Below are positions 7,418 to 15,004 of a DNA stretch of 38,290 nt, piece after piece. Made by a program: the position numbers and the translations under genes. This stretch comes from Planctomycetaceae bacterium (lineage in GTDB: Bacteria; Planctomycetota; Planctomycetia; Pirellulales; Pirellulaceae). Under the pieces are notes generated by a model. That model was not told the origin of the DNA, ran no database searches, and was given only the letters and a program-made list of their open reading frames with translations. The stretch spans positions 1 to 38,290 of the forward strand of contig PAPJ01000066.1 of assembly GCA_002709045.1 (NCBI GenBank), read 5' to 3'. The stretch's first letter is position 1, and every line of letters begins with the position of its first letter.

Positions 7418-8635
7418 TTAGAATTCGACAATAGCGTCAATTCCGAAAGTAGTTTCTGAATATTCTTGAGCTGGAATCCAATCGGAGCGGACTTCAGGTC
7501 TCAGCAAAAATAATCCCTTACCAGGTCTCCAATTGGCTCCAACAGTAAAAGAGTTCTTTGAGACGGAATTATCCCGCCACCATTCAAATCTGGTACCAAG
7601 ACTGAAACAGTCATTGATAGTATAAATCAGGTAATTGTTAAGTCCGATATCATCACCCGGATCTGAAACACTACTTGTGTTTACATAATCACTTTGTAAA
7701 ACATAAGCCAAGTTTTCAGTCAGCGCTAGGTCAACCACGATACTGTGTGAATACCCTTCTCCACGCCAGCCAAGGTCACCAAATGTACTCATATAAGTCA
7801 AAGCGATATCTTCAGTAATATTTTTCGCTATTCCGATGATTCCGTTGTTCCCTTTTTCGGACTGGGCAAAGCCGGAATCCCAGCCAAGCGACCAGCCGAG
7901 GTAAACAGTAGAGGCACTTTCGGTCGTAAATTCAGTTAATACGCCAGTGTGTGTAAACGGCTCACTGTTGTACATTGTCTGCGCGTGACTGTAAAAGAAA
8001 TTATTCGGTGCAGTAACCGTTTCATAGCCTACGGGTGTGAAAAAGTGACCAACTTTGTAGTTAAACTTTCCCAGCGAGCCATGCAAATATAATTGTGGCA
8101 TGGCCCAGCCATTTTTGCCATCTTCCCAGTTATTTTGATAATCCCAGACACCGGAAGGATTCCCAAAAGCCTGAGTATCAGGACCATCCACTCCATAAAC
8201 CAAATCAGCCCGATAACCCAACGATGCCTGCTGACTATCATCAATAACATCGTCACTTTCGATCGTCATCCATAACTGATGTAAATTCACTCCATGAGCA
8301 TGCTTATTGAATAGTCCGTTATTTTGGTCATGAAAGCCAATCGAGGTCCATCCTGAGAAACGAGGTTGCAAACTCCATGAACTCTTTTCGCGATTTTGCA
8401 ACCGATAAAGAAGCCCAAAACGCTCTCCCAAAATCTCGCGTTCACCGACAATTTCTGTTTCAGAATCAACTTCAGCTTCATCCGTTTCATCAATTTTGAA
8501 CGTTATACTTCGTAACCAGTCAGGCTGTATCAGGGCATCAGTATCTCCTAAATCTACGGCCGTAAGCGGCTTCAAACCAACAAACAACCAGACAGTTAAT
8601 AACAGAAATAGTGAGGCTAAGATTTTTTGGTACAT
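7418..8635 (-). CDS. OmpL-like beta-barrel porin (BBP2 family), copy 1
   Basis: This is a predicted outer-membrane beta-barrel. An N-terminal hydrophobic segment (residues 4-26) acts as signal peptide, followed by an acidic region. After that come alternating aromatic/polar strands typical of barrels, ending in a terminal Phe ('GIDAIVEF'), the usual outer-membrane assembly signal. Shared landmarks with the next gene are 'SGWTSIGFHDQNNGLFN', 'MPQLYLHGSLG', 'NFFYSHAQTMYNSEPFTHTG', 'GWSLGWDSGF', 'RFEWWRD' and 'RPEVRSDW'. These fit the putative porin-2 (BBP2) family common in planctomycetes. The substrate is unknown. The start is the only ATG ahead of the signal sequence, and no clear ribosome binding site precedes it. 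Confidence 0.8.
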   Translation of the reverse strand: MYQKILASLFLLLTVWLFVGLKPLTAVDLGDTDALIQPDWLRSITFKIDETDEAEVDSETEIVGEREILGERFGLLYRLQNREKSSWSLQPRFSGWTSIGFHDQNNGLFNKHAHGVNLHQLWMTIESDDVIDDSQQASLGYRADLVYGVDGPDTQAFGNPSGVWDYQNNWEDGKNGWAMPQLYLHGSLGKFNYKVGHFFTPVGYETVTAPNNFFYSHAQTMYNSEPFTHTGVLTEFTTESASTVYLGWSLGWDSGFAQSEKGNNGIIGIAKNITEDIALTYMSTFGDLGWRGEGYSHSIVVDLALTENLAYVLQSDYVNTSSVSDPGDDIGLNNYLIYTINDCFSLGTRFEWWRDNSVSKNSFTVGANWRPGKGLFLLRPEVRSDWIPAQEYSETTFGIDAIVEF

Positions 8636-8803
8636 CGGACAAAATATCCATAAAAAAGCGACCGCGATACTCGGTCTACCAAATCGTCCGGTAACCTAAT
8701 CCTGTCCAGTCTTTTTGGGATTTTTATTGACCGTCATTCCTAATAAAATTTTCTCGCTCCAAACTGCAATATAGCCGCAACAGGAAAGCGAATTCCGGCG
8801 CAC

Positions 8804-8840
8804 AAAAAAACCACCGGTTCTTGCAAACCGGTGGTTTTTT
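8804..8840 (-). terminator. Rho-independent terminator after porin copy 2
   Basis: A perfect 9-bp stem, CCACCGGTT (8811-8819) with AACCGGTGG (8826-8834), encloses a 6-base loop and is flanked by A7 on one side and T6 on the other. It can therefore stop transcription in both directions. On the minus strand it follows the porin stop codon by about 22 bases, separating the two porin genes into different transcripts. Confidence 0.88.
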
Positions 8841-8862
8841 AGTTGTGAGATTATCTTATAGC

Positions 8863-9978
8863 TTAGTAGCTTAAGATAGCGTCAACACCGAAAATTGTTT
8901 CCGTGTTATCGGTCTGATCATCCCAGTCGATTCGAACTTCTGGACGAACAACTAGGTCGAAGCTGGACTGTGGACGCCAGTTAACACCTGTTGTAAAGGA
9001 GTACTCACTATCCTGTCCAGGAGAAGAACCGTCTCTCCACCATTCCAGTCTAGCACCTAAAGCAACATCATCTGAAACTGTGTAGAACACGTACTGGTTC
9101 ACACCGATTTGGTAACGTTGATTTGTGTCCACGTAATCCGACTGAAAGACATATGACATGCGTTCACCAAGAGTGATATCCATCACAATACTGTGACTAT
9201 ATCCATTCTCGGTTTCAGAAATGTCACCGAAAGTCGTTACGTAATTCAAACCGATGTTATCGCCAATAGATTTTCCTAAAGCGAGAATACCGTTGGAACC
9301 ATTGGAATCAAAACCTGTATCCCAACCAGCAGTCCATCCGATAGTCAGATCCATACCAGATTCAGTTGTTTTACTAGCCAGAACACCAGTGTGCGTAAAG
9401 GGCTCACTATTGTTCATAGTCTTAGCATGGCTATAGAAGAAGTTGCCATTAGCTTGAACAACTTCGTAACCAACTAAAGTATAAAACTTACCAAGCGTAA
9501 TATCCCAGTCACCTAAATGACCAGTTAAGTACAACTGTGGCATTGCCCAGTCATCATCTTCAGTATCCCAATCGCCAGCCTGGCCGAAATTAGGGTTACT
9601 AAAAGCAGCGGTTTCTTCCGCATGACGACCATAAACAAGGTCAAAGTGATATCCAAGTCCGAATCCTTCAGCGTCAGAATCGGATGCTTTATCGAAAGCA
9701 AACCAAAGCTGTTCTACGCCAACAGACTTAGGGTCAGTGTTGAACAAGCCGGTGCTACCATCGTGGTAACCAACTTGAGTCCAACCAGAAATTTCAAGGC
9801 CTTCGCCGTCACGTTTGAAGAGGCTCCAAGTACCATCATCAGATGGTGAGTCAGCAGCATCCTGCAAAGTGTAAGCGATAGGCTCCAATACGGGCTGTTG
9901 CAATTCGTCAGCGGAAACGCTGCCTGTCATAACAGCGAATGCAAAAGCTCCCAGTAGAGCAAACTTACTGAGTTTCAT
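8863..9978 (-). CDS. OmpL-like beta-barrel porin (BBP2 family), copy 2
   Basis: This is a paralogue of the preceding porin (371 aa). It has a clean signal peptide ('MKLSKFALLGAFAFAVMTGSVSA' ends around residue 23), an acidic linker and the same barrel landmarks: 'SGWTQVGYHDGSTGLFN', 'MPQLYLTGHLGDW', 'NFFYSHAKTMNNSEPFTHTG', 'GWTAGWDTGF', 'RLEWWRD' and 'RPEVRIDW'. It ends in an aromatic residue (Tyr). I chose the ATG at 9978 over the one 39 bases upstream because GGAGG lies at ideal distance before it and the signal peptide then begins at once. The strong ribosome binding site and terminator suggest high expression as a major porin. The substrate cannot be inferred. Confidence 0.83.
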   Translation of the reverse strand: MKLSKFALLGAFAFAVMTGSVSADELQQPVLEPIAYTLQDAADSPSDDGTWSLFKRDGEGLEISGWTQVGYHDGSTGLFNTDPKSVGVEQLWFAFDKASDSDAEGFGLGYHFDLVYGRHAEETAAFSNPNFGQAGDWDTEDDDWAMPQLYLTGHLGDWDITLGKFYTLVGYEVVQANGNFFYSHAKTMNNSEPFTHTGVLASKTTESGMDLTIGWTAGWDTGFDSNGSNGILALGKSIGDNIGLNYVTTFGDISETENGYSHSIVMDITLGERMSYVFQSDYVDTNQRYQIGVNQYVFYTVSDDVALGARLEWWRDGSSPGQDSEYSFTTGVNWRPQSSFDLVVRPEVRIDWDDQTDNTETIFGVDAILSY

Positions 9979-10470
9979 TTCCCAATCTCCTCCATAAAAC
10001 TTTTTCTCAGGAAACATTTGGCCCGCCTCACATGTTCAGAGAACACATAATAGCCCTAAATTTCCCACAACTATTGCCTGATATCCATCCTGGAAATTAA
10101 ACAGGCAAAATGTACTTTTTGCTACACAATCACTTTGTCGGTGCATCAGAGAAGATTAATTAAGTCGAATTACTGAACTTTGATACTGAAATGCGAATTA
10201 TTACGTTTATTAAGTAAAACTTTACCGATTATCTTGTTTCATGCAGTCCTTGGATGTAAACATGGGTAATTCAGGTGGATTTTGCGGCCAATATATAGTT
10301 TCAGATAAGTAAAATTATTGGTCATTAAAGAAAATGGAGTCGCCTGCAAAATCAACTACCAGCCCTACCTGTCTTTGACTGTTCGTCGATAGTGATATAC
10401 TGAGATTCACCAGATTTATTAAACTCATTGATCGATCAATCCCTCTCTCTTAAACCGAGCAGTACTCCGA
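9979..10470. other. Divergent intergenic region between porin copy 2 and ftsY
   Basis: This 490-base AT-rich gap must hold the promoters of the porin (-) and of ftsY (+). A candidate ftsY promoter is listed separately. I found no convincing sigma-54 or sigma-70 pair for the porin on the minus strand, and no gene, terminator or RNA fold that stands out. Confidence 0.35.
10375..10401 (+). promoter_or_regulatory. Candidate sigma-70 promoter for ftsY
   Basis: TTGACT (10375-10380) and TATACT (10396-10401) each match the consensus at five of six bases. The 15-base spacer is shorter than the preferred 17, so strength is doubtful. It sits about 70 bases before the ftsY ATG. Confidence 0.35.
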
Positions 10471-11511
10471 ATGGCATTCTTCAAGAGATCGAAGCAGGAA
10501 GATCGTCAGCCAAACCCCACCGAACCGGAAGCAACTGCCGCCGCTATCGGTGAATCCGAAGCCCGGGCTGATAAATCCAGCGACAACGATTCACTCTGGG
10601 TTCGAGTCCGGCAGGGACTTAAGAAAACTCGGGATGTTCTGCGAACGGACATTCGGGATATCTTTAAATCGGAGGGGCAACTCGTTGATAATGAATTTCT
10701 CAGTCGACTCTTCGCGACTCTTGTTAAAACCGACATGGGTGCCAAACCCGCCGCGGAGATCCGAGACAACATCGAAAATAAATTCTCCGGAAGAGTCATC
10801 GAATTTGAACAGGCACTTGACGAGATTCGCAATCATCTCAAAACCATTCTCGCTCAACCACCACAGCCTGTTCGTTATGCCAAGTCAGGACCAACGGTAA
10901 TTCTGGTTGTGGGTGTAAACGGGTCAGGCAAAACAACATCCATCGCCAAACTCACGAACTATTTCCAGAACCATGGTAAAAAAGTGGTTCTTGGTGCGGC
11001 CGACACATTCCGTGCAGCGGCGGTAGATCAACTCATTATTTGGTCCGAACGGCTGGGGGCCGAAATCGTAACCGGGGAAGCGAATACAGATCCGGCTAGT
11101 GTTGCTCACCGTACTGTCGCCACCGCGATTGACCATAAGGCAGACATTTGCATTGTGGATACAGCCGGTCGATTACAGACGCAGACTAACCTGATGAAAC
11201 AGCTCGAGAAAATTTTCCGAGTTATGAGCAAGCAGATTCCGGAAGCACCGCATGAAGTCTTTCTTGTACTCGATGCCACAGCCGGTCAAAACGGCATAAG
11301 TCAGGCAAAAGGTTTTTCTGAAGCGGCCAACTGTACCGGAATCATTCTCAGCAAGCTTGACGGAACGGCTAAAGGAGGAGTCATTCTTCCAATCCGACAG
11401 GAATTTGAAATCCCTGTGCTGTTTGTCGGTCAGGGCGAGCAGGCCGAAGATTTGGCTCGGTTCGATGCAGATGCTTTTGTAAGCGGATTAATCGAAGAAG
11501 AAGTCAGTTAG
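10471..11511 (+). CDS. ftsY: Signal recognition particle receptor FtsY
   Basis: FtsY is the SRP receptor GTPase that delivers ribosomes making membrane proteins to the translocon. An acidic N-terminal segment (residues 1-45) is followed by the helical N domain and the G domain: P-loop 'GVNGSGKTTSIAKL' (about residue 149), 'AADTFRAAAVDQL', 'DTAGRLQTQTNLMKQL', 'SKLDGTAKGG' and the C-terminal 'GQGEQAEDLARFDADAFV'. At 346 aa it is a compact form, with a much shorter acidic A domain than E. coli FtsY. Its last bases overlap the convergent nusB stop. Ffh would share these GTPase motifs but carries a Met-rich M domain, which is absent here. Confidence 0.97.
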   Translation: MAFFKRSKQEDRQPNPTEPEATAAAIGESEARADKSSDNDSLWVRVRQGLKKTRDVLRTDIRDIFKSEGQLVDNEFLSRLFATLVKTDMGAKPAAEIRDNIENKFSGRVIEFEQALDEIRNHLKTILAQPPQPVRYAKSGPTVILVVGVNGSGKTTSIAKLTNYFQNHGKKVVLGAADTFRAAAVDQLIIWSERLGAEIVTGEANTDPASVAHRTVATAIDHKADICIVDTAGRLQTQTNLMKQLEKIFRVMSKQIPEAPHEVFLVLDATAGQNGISQAKGFSEAANCTGIILSKLDGTAKGGVILPIRQEFEIPVLFVGQGEQAEDLARFDADAFVSGLIEEEVS

Positions 11512-11957
11512 TCCTTGCTATCCGCTCCACCAAAAATGTGGTCGAGTACGCCATTAACAAATCTTGGTGAGTCTTCGGTGCCAAATCTTTTCGCCAATTC
11601 GACTGCTTCGTGAATGACGACCGGGCCAGGTGTGTCGGTTTGCGTTAACTCGTAGACACCCAATCGCAGGATATTGCGATCGGTTGGCGCCATTCTCGAT
11701 AACGTCCAGTTTTCAGAACTCTCTTCCAAAATCGAATCTACTAAAGACCGGGATTGTCGCAAATCATCAATCATTACACGGGTAAATTCCGCCAGACCTG
11801 CCGAGGTACCCTGCAGGCGTTCAGTTACAAACTGATCAGCCCGATCCGGATCACCATCAGGATTTAAGTCATCTTCAAAGAGAACCTGAACAATAATTTC
11901 CCTGGCTAAGCTACGACCACTCAGCGGTTCGTTATCTTCATCATGTTCAAACATCAT
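11508..11957 (-). CDS. nusB: Transcription antitermination factor NusB
   Basis: NusB binds boxA RNA with S10 (NusE) and supports antitermination on rRNA operons. The 149-residue all-helical protein has the family marks: 'SLAREIIVQVLFEDDL' near the N-terminus, 'RMAPTDRNILRLGVYEL' in the middle, and 'AVELAKRFGTEDSPRFVNGVLD' at the end. It follows ribH on the same strand after a 40-base gap, the common ribH-nusB order. Two ATG codons start the frame, and either could be used. It is probably cotranscribed with ribH. Confidence 0.95.
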   Translation of the reverse strand: MMFEHDEDNEPLSGRSLAREIIVQVLFEDDLNPDGDPDRADQFVTERLQGTSAGLAEFTRVMIDDLRQSRSLVDSILEESSENWTLSRMAPTDRNILRLGVYELTQTDTPGPVVIHEAVELAKRFGTEDSPRFVNGVLDHIFGGADSKD

Positions 11958-11997
11958 TTTATTCCCTCTTGGAAGGTACTCGATCAGCCGATTCCGG

Positions 11998-12480
11998 TTA
12001 GCCGTTGTTCGCCTGACTTATCTGTCGCATCACGCTCAATGTCTCCAGTACAGCCGTTGCTGTCTCTTCACCTTTATTGCCAACTGTACCGCCAGCACGA
12101 TTGATAGCCTGCTCCATCGATTGACACGTCAACAATCCAAAGCCAATCGGAAGATTGTATTCTAAGCTGAGGCTTCCCAAACTATTGCTTACCTGCGTGT
12201 TTATATACAAGTCATGCGTTGTTTCACCTTTAATGACAGCCCCCAAACAGATAACTGCTGTAAACTTGCCGGACTCAGCAAATTGCTTGGCCACAATCGG
12301 CAATTCCCAGGCACCGGGGACCCAGGCTACCTGAATCTTATCTTCACTGATACCGGCACCGAGCAGGGTTTGCAGAGCTCCCTCCTGCAACTTACCGGTA
12401 ATATTTTTGTGGTACCGTGAAACAACAATGGCATATTTACCATCAACATTGTCTTTTTGACTTTCAAAAGCCTGTGGCAT
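11998..12480 (-). CDS. ribH: 6,7-dimethyl-8-ribityllumazine synthase (RibH)
   Basis: The enzyme condenses 5-amino-6-ribitylaminouracil with dihydroxybutanone phosphate in riboflavin synthesis, usually as a pentamer or 60-mer shell. At 160 aa the length is normal. Motifs: 'IVVSRYHKNITGKL' near the start, 'VPGAWELPIVAKQ' around residue 54, 'CLGAVIKGETTHDLYI' with the active-site His, and 'GLLTCQSMEQAINRAGG' near the C-terminus. A purine-rich stretch (AGGAGTGG on the minus strand) gives a good ribosome binding site just before the ATG. The upstream neighbour is rho and the downstream one nusB. Confidence 0.97.
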   Translation of the reverse strand: MPQAFESQKDNVDGKYAIVVSRYHKNITGKLQEGALQTLLGAGISEDKIQVAWVPGAWELPIVAKQFAESGKFTAVICLGAVIKGETTHDLYINTQVSNSLGSLSLEYNLPIGFGLLTCQSMEQAINRAGGTVGNKGEETATAVLETLSVMRQISQANNG

Positions 12481-12521
12481 TTCACCACTCCTTTAATTAG
12501 CTGAGTTTCAATTAGCTACTG

Positions 12522-14078
12522 CTATTCCTCAACATCTTCAATATTAATACTCATTAGAAATTCTGCATTGGAAGTCGACTTAGCGACTTTGCCTACCAGC
12601 CGTTGCATAGCTTCCGACGGATCCAGATTTGCCAGCACTCGTCTTGTAAGTGAAATTCTATGGTACTCTTCGGGGTCGAGTAGAATTTCCTCTCTTCGCG
12701 TTCCACTGGCACCAATATCAATTGTTGGAAAGATTCGTTTCTCCATGATCTTGCGACTGAGCACGATTTCCAAATTGCCTGTGCCTTTAAACTCTTCAAA
12801 GATCACGTCGTCCATCCGACTGCCGGTATCAATCAGAGCCGTCGCCAAAATCGTTAAAGACCCACCTTCTTCAATGCTGCGGGCCGAGCCAAAGAATCGC
12901 TTTGGATAATGCAGTGCATTAGCGTCAATCCCACCGGTAAGCACTTTACCGGAAGCCGGACACTCAGAATTCCAGGCTCTTGCCAGACGAGTAATCGAAT
13001 CGAGAAAGATAATGACATCCCGACCACACTCGACCATCCGTTTAGCTTTTTCAATCACCATTTCGGAAACCTGGACATGACGCGAGGCAGGTTCGTCAAA
13101 CGTCGAACTAATAACCTCACAGTTCTCGCTGCTGACTTCACGTTCCATATCAGTCACTTCCTCAGGCCGTTCATCAATCAACAACATGATGACATAGGTC
13201 TGTGGATAGTTTTTAAGTACTGCCCGCGCCATTTGCTGTAGTAATACCGTCTTTCCTGCCCGTGGTGGACTTACGATCAGGCCACGTTGTCCAAAACCAA
13301 TCGGCGTTACCATATCGACCACTCGTGTTGAATGTTCTTGAGGATCATTTTCAAGCATAATTCGCTGTGACGGATGCAGCGGCGTTAAATCATCAAAATG
13401 CACGCGATTGACGTTAGCGGACGGATCCTGATTGTTCACTGATTCGACACGCAACAATGCAAAATATCGTTCGTTCTCTTTGGGTGGTCTGATCTGCCCG
13501 GCTACCGTTACTCCCGTCTGGAGATTAAATCGTCGAATCTGACTTGGTGACACATAGATGTCATCCGGGCATGATAAATAGTGATAGTCTGGACTCCGCA
13601 AAAAACCAAAACCATCAGGTAGGATTTCGAGCGTGCCTGCTCCAAACATTAAGCCGCTGGTTTTGACCAAGCGTTTAAGAATCAGGAAAATTAGTTCCTG
13701 ACGTTTCAGTCCCGTGGCATCCTCAATTCCCACTCTTTCGGCTTCGAACAATAACTCAGGCATACTCATTTTCTGGAGTTGACCTAAGTCGGTTTGATCC
13801 TCCGGAGAATCGACGATTTGCTCACTCAACTTCTCGCCGCGTTCCAGTTCGCGAGTTATTTTCTCTGCTAAAGATAACGGTTCATGAGTTCCCTGACGGT
13901 TGATGAATTCCCCATCTTTATCTTTGAAATCACACTCGAGTGAACCCTCATTCCGAGCCGACATCTTCTCGCGAATCAACGCACGGTTTAACGGTCCCCG
14001 ACGCTCAATACTATTGCCGGATGGAGCAGACGTTTGGTCCTGAGACGGACGATCAGTGTCAGAATGCTGACCACTCAT
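12522..14078 (-). CDS. rho: Transcription termination factor Rho
   Basis: Rho is a hexameric RNA helicase that terminates transcription. The core contains an RNA-binding OB region ('GTLEILPDGFGFLRSPDYHY'), the P-loop 'VSPPRAGKTVLLQQMA', 'MLLIDERPEEVTDM', the Q-loop region 'FLDSITRLARAWN' and the R-loop part 'GTGNLEIVLSRKI'. About 110 polar, charged residues precede the family N-terminal helices ('QKMSMPELLFEAERVG'), an extension of the kind seen in several high-GC and planctomycete Rho proteins. The start is the ATG at 14078, with GGGGAGAG about 12 bases before it. A longer frame would run into coaE. The stop of coaE is two bases away, so they are cotranscribed. Confidence 0.97.
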   Translation of the reverse strand: MSGQHSDTDRPSQDQTSAPSGNSIERRGPLNRALIREKMSARNEGSLECDFKDKDGEFINRQGTHEPLSLAEKITRELERGEKLSEQIVDSPEDQTDLGQLQKMSMPELLFEAERVGIEDATGLKRQELIFLILKRLVKTSGLMFGAGTLEILPDGFGFLRSPDYHYLSCPDDIYVSPSQIRRFNLQTGVTVAGQIRPPKENERYFALLRVESVNNQDPSANVNRVHFDDLTPLHPSQRIMLENDPQEHSTRVVDMVTPIGFGQRGLIVSPPRAGKTVLLQQMARAVLKNYPQTYVIMLLIDERPEEVTDMEREVSSENCEVISSTFDEPASRHVQVSEMVIEKAKRMVECGRDVIIFLDSITRLARAWNSECPASGKVLTGGIDANALHYPKRFFGSARSIEEGGSLTILATALIDTGSRMDDVIFEEFKGTGNLEIVLSRKIMEKRIFPTIDIGASGTRREEILLDPEEYHRISLTRRVLANLDPSEAMQRLVGKVAKSTSNAEFLMSINIEDVEE

Positions 14079-14080
14079 GC

Positions 14081-14716
14081 TTACACTCTCTCCCCTACCA
14101 ACAAAGACAATGCCTGCCACACTTTTTCAATTTCTTTGACCGTTCGCTGTGAATCACCATTATTATCAATGACAAAGCTTGCCTGACTCCGTTTTCGTTG
14201 AATGCTCCACTGTGTAGCTTCACGAGCACGAAACTGATCTTCAGACCAACCTCGCTGTTGGCAACGCTGCAGCCTTAGATCCTCAACCGCATCCACAAAT
14301 ATGATTTGACTACATACCGATTGCCATCCTGTCTCTAACAATAACGCCGCGTCGACAATGACAATCTCGGATTCAGTCCGAGCAATAAACAACTCTAATT
14401 CCCGCTTAATGAACGGATGCGACAAAGACTGTAGAAAGTCACGATCTTTTTGGCCTTGAATGTTTTGAGTAAAAATCAATGCCGCAACTTTGGAGCGATC
14501 AATTTCAGCATCACCGTCCAGTATTTCCCGCCCCCACTGATCAATCAGACGTGCTTTCACGTCTGATCGTTTCAATACTCGATGCCCTGCCCGATCAGCA
14601 TCAAACACCGCAGCACCCAACAAATGGAATTGCTCGGCAATATAACTCTTGCCACTGCCAATTCCACCGCTAATACCACAGATAATCGTCTGCTTTGTCA
14701 TAGTTAAAAGGGGCAT
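14081..14716 (-). CDS. coaE: Dephospho-CoA kinase
   Basis: CoaE phosphorylates dephospho-CoA in the last step of coenzyme A synthesis. The N-terminus has the P-loop 'GISGGIGSGKSYIAEQF' and 'GAAVFDADRAGHRVL'. Later come 'LSHPFIKRELELFI', 'VIVDAALLLETGW' and a basic 'RCQQRGWSEDQFRAREATQW' lid. The final 'ASFVIDNNGDSQRTVKEIEKVW' is typical. Length is about 210 aa, as usual. Three in-frame starts are close together: TTG 14722, ATG 14716 and ATG 14701. None has a clear ribosome binding site, so the exact N-terminus is open. It is followed after two bases by rho. Confidence 0.94.
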   Translation of the reverse strand: MPLLTMTKQTIICGISGGIGSGKSYIAEQFHLLGAAVFDADRAGHRVLKRSDVKARLIDQWGREILDGDAEIDRSKVAALIFTQNIQGQKDRDFLQSLSHPFIKRELELFIARTESEIVIVDAALLLETGWQSVCSQIIFVDAVEDLRLQRCQQRGWSEDQFRAREATQWSIQRKRSQASFVIDNNGDSQRTVKEIEKVWQALSLLVGERV

Positions 14717-15004
14717 CGTCAAGCGAGTTTTATACTCGGACTATTCACATTCGCGCAGTAACCTACCAACGTGGATAGGACCCGGGCAAAGGAAAAGCCG
14801 CTCCAGTATCAAACAGGAAAGGATAAATAACAGGTAGGATAAATCATCAATCGCGATAAACGGGGATGTTTAGGCTATTGATGTAAGAAAAGATAATAAG
14901 GTGAGCCTCAAATAAAGACGATTTATCCCTAATCTGAGGTATGAGTTTATTATATGCACAGATTCAGAAACTATCCAATTACCGATTTTAGGCTATTTCA
15001 AAAT

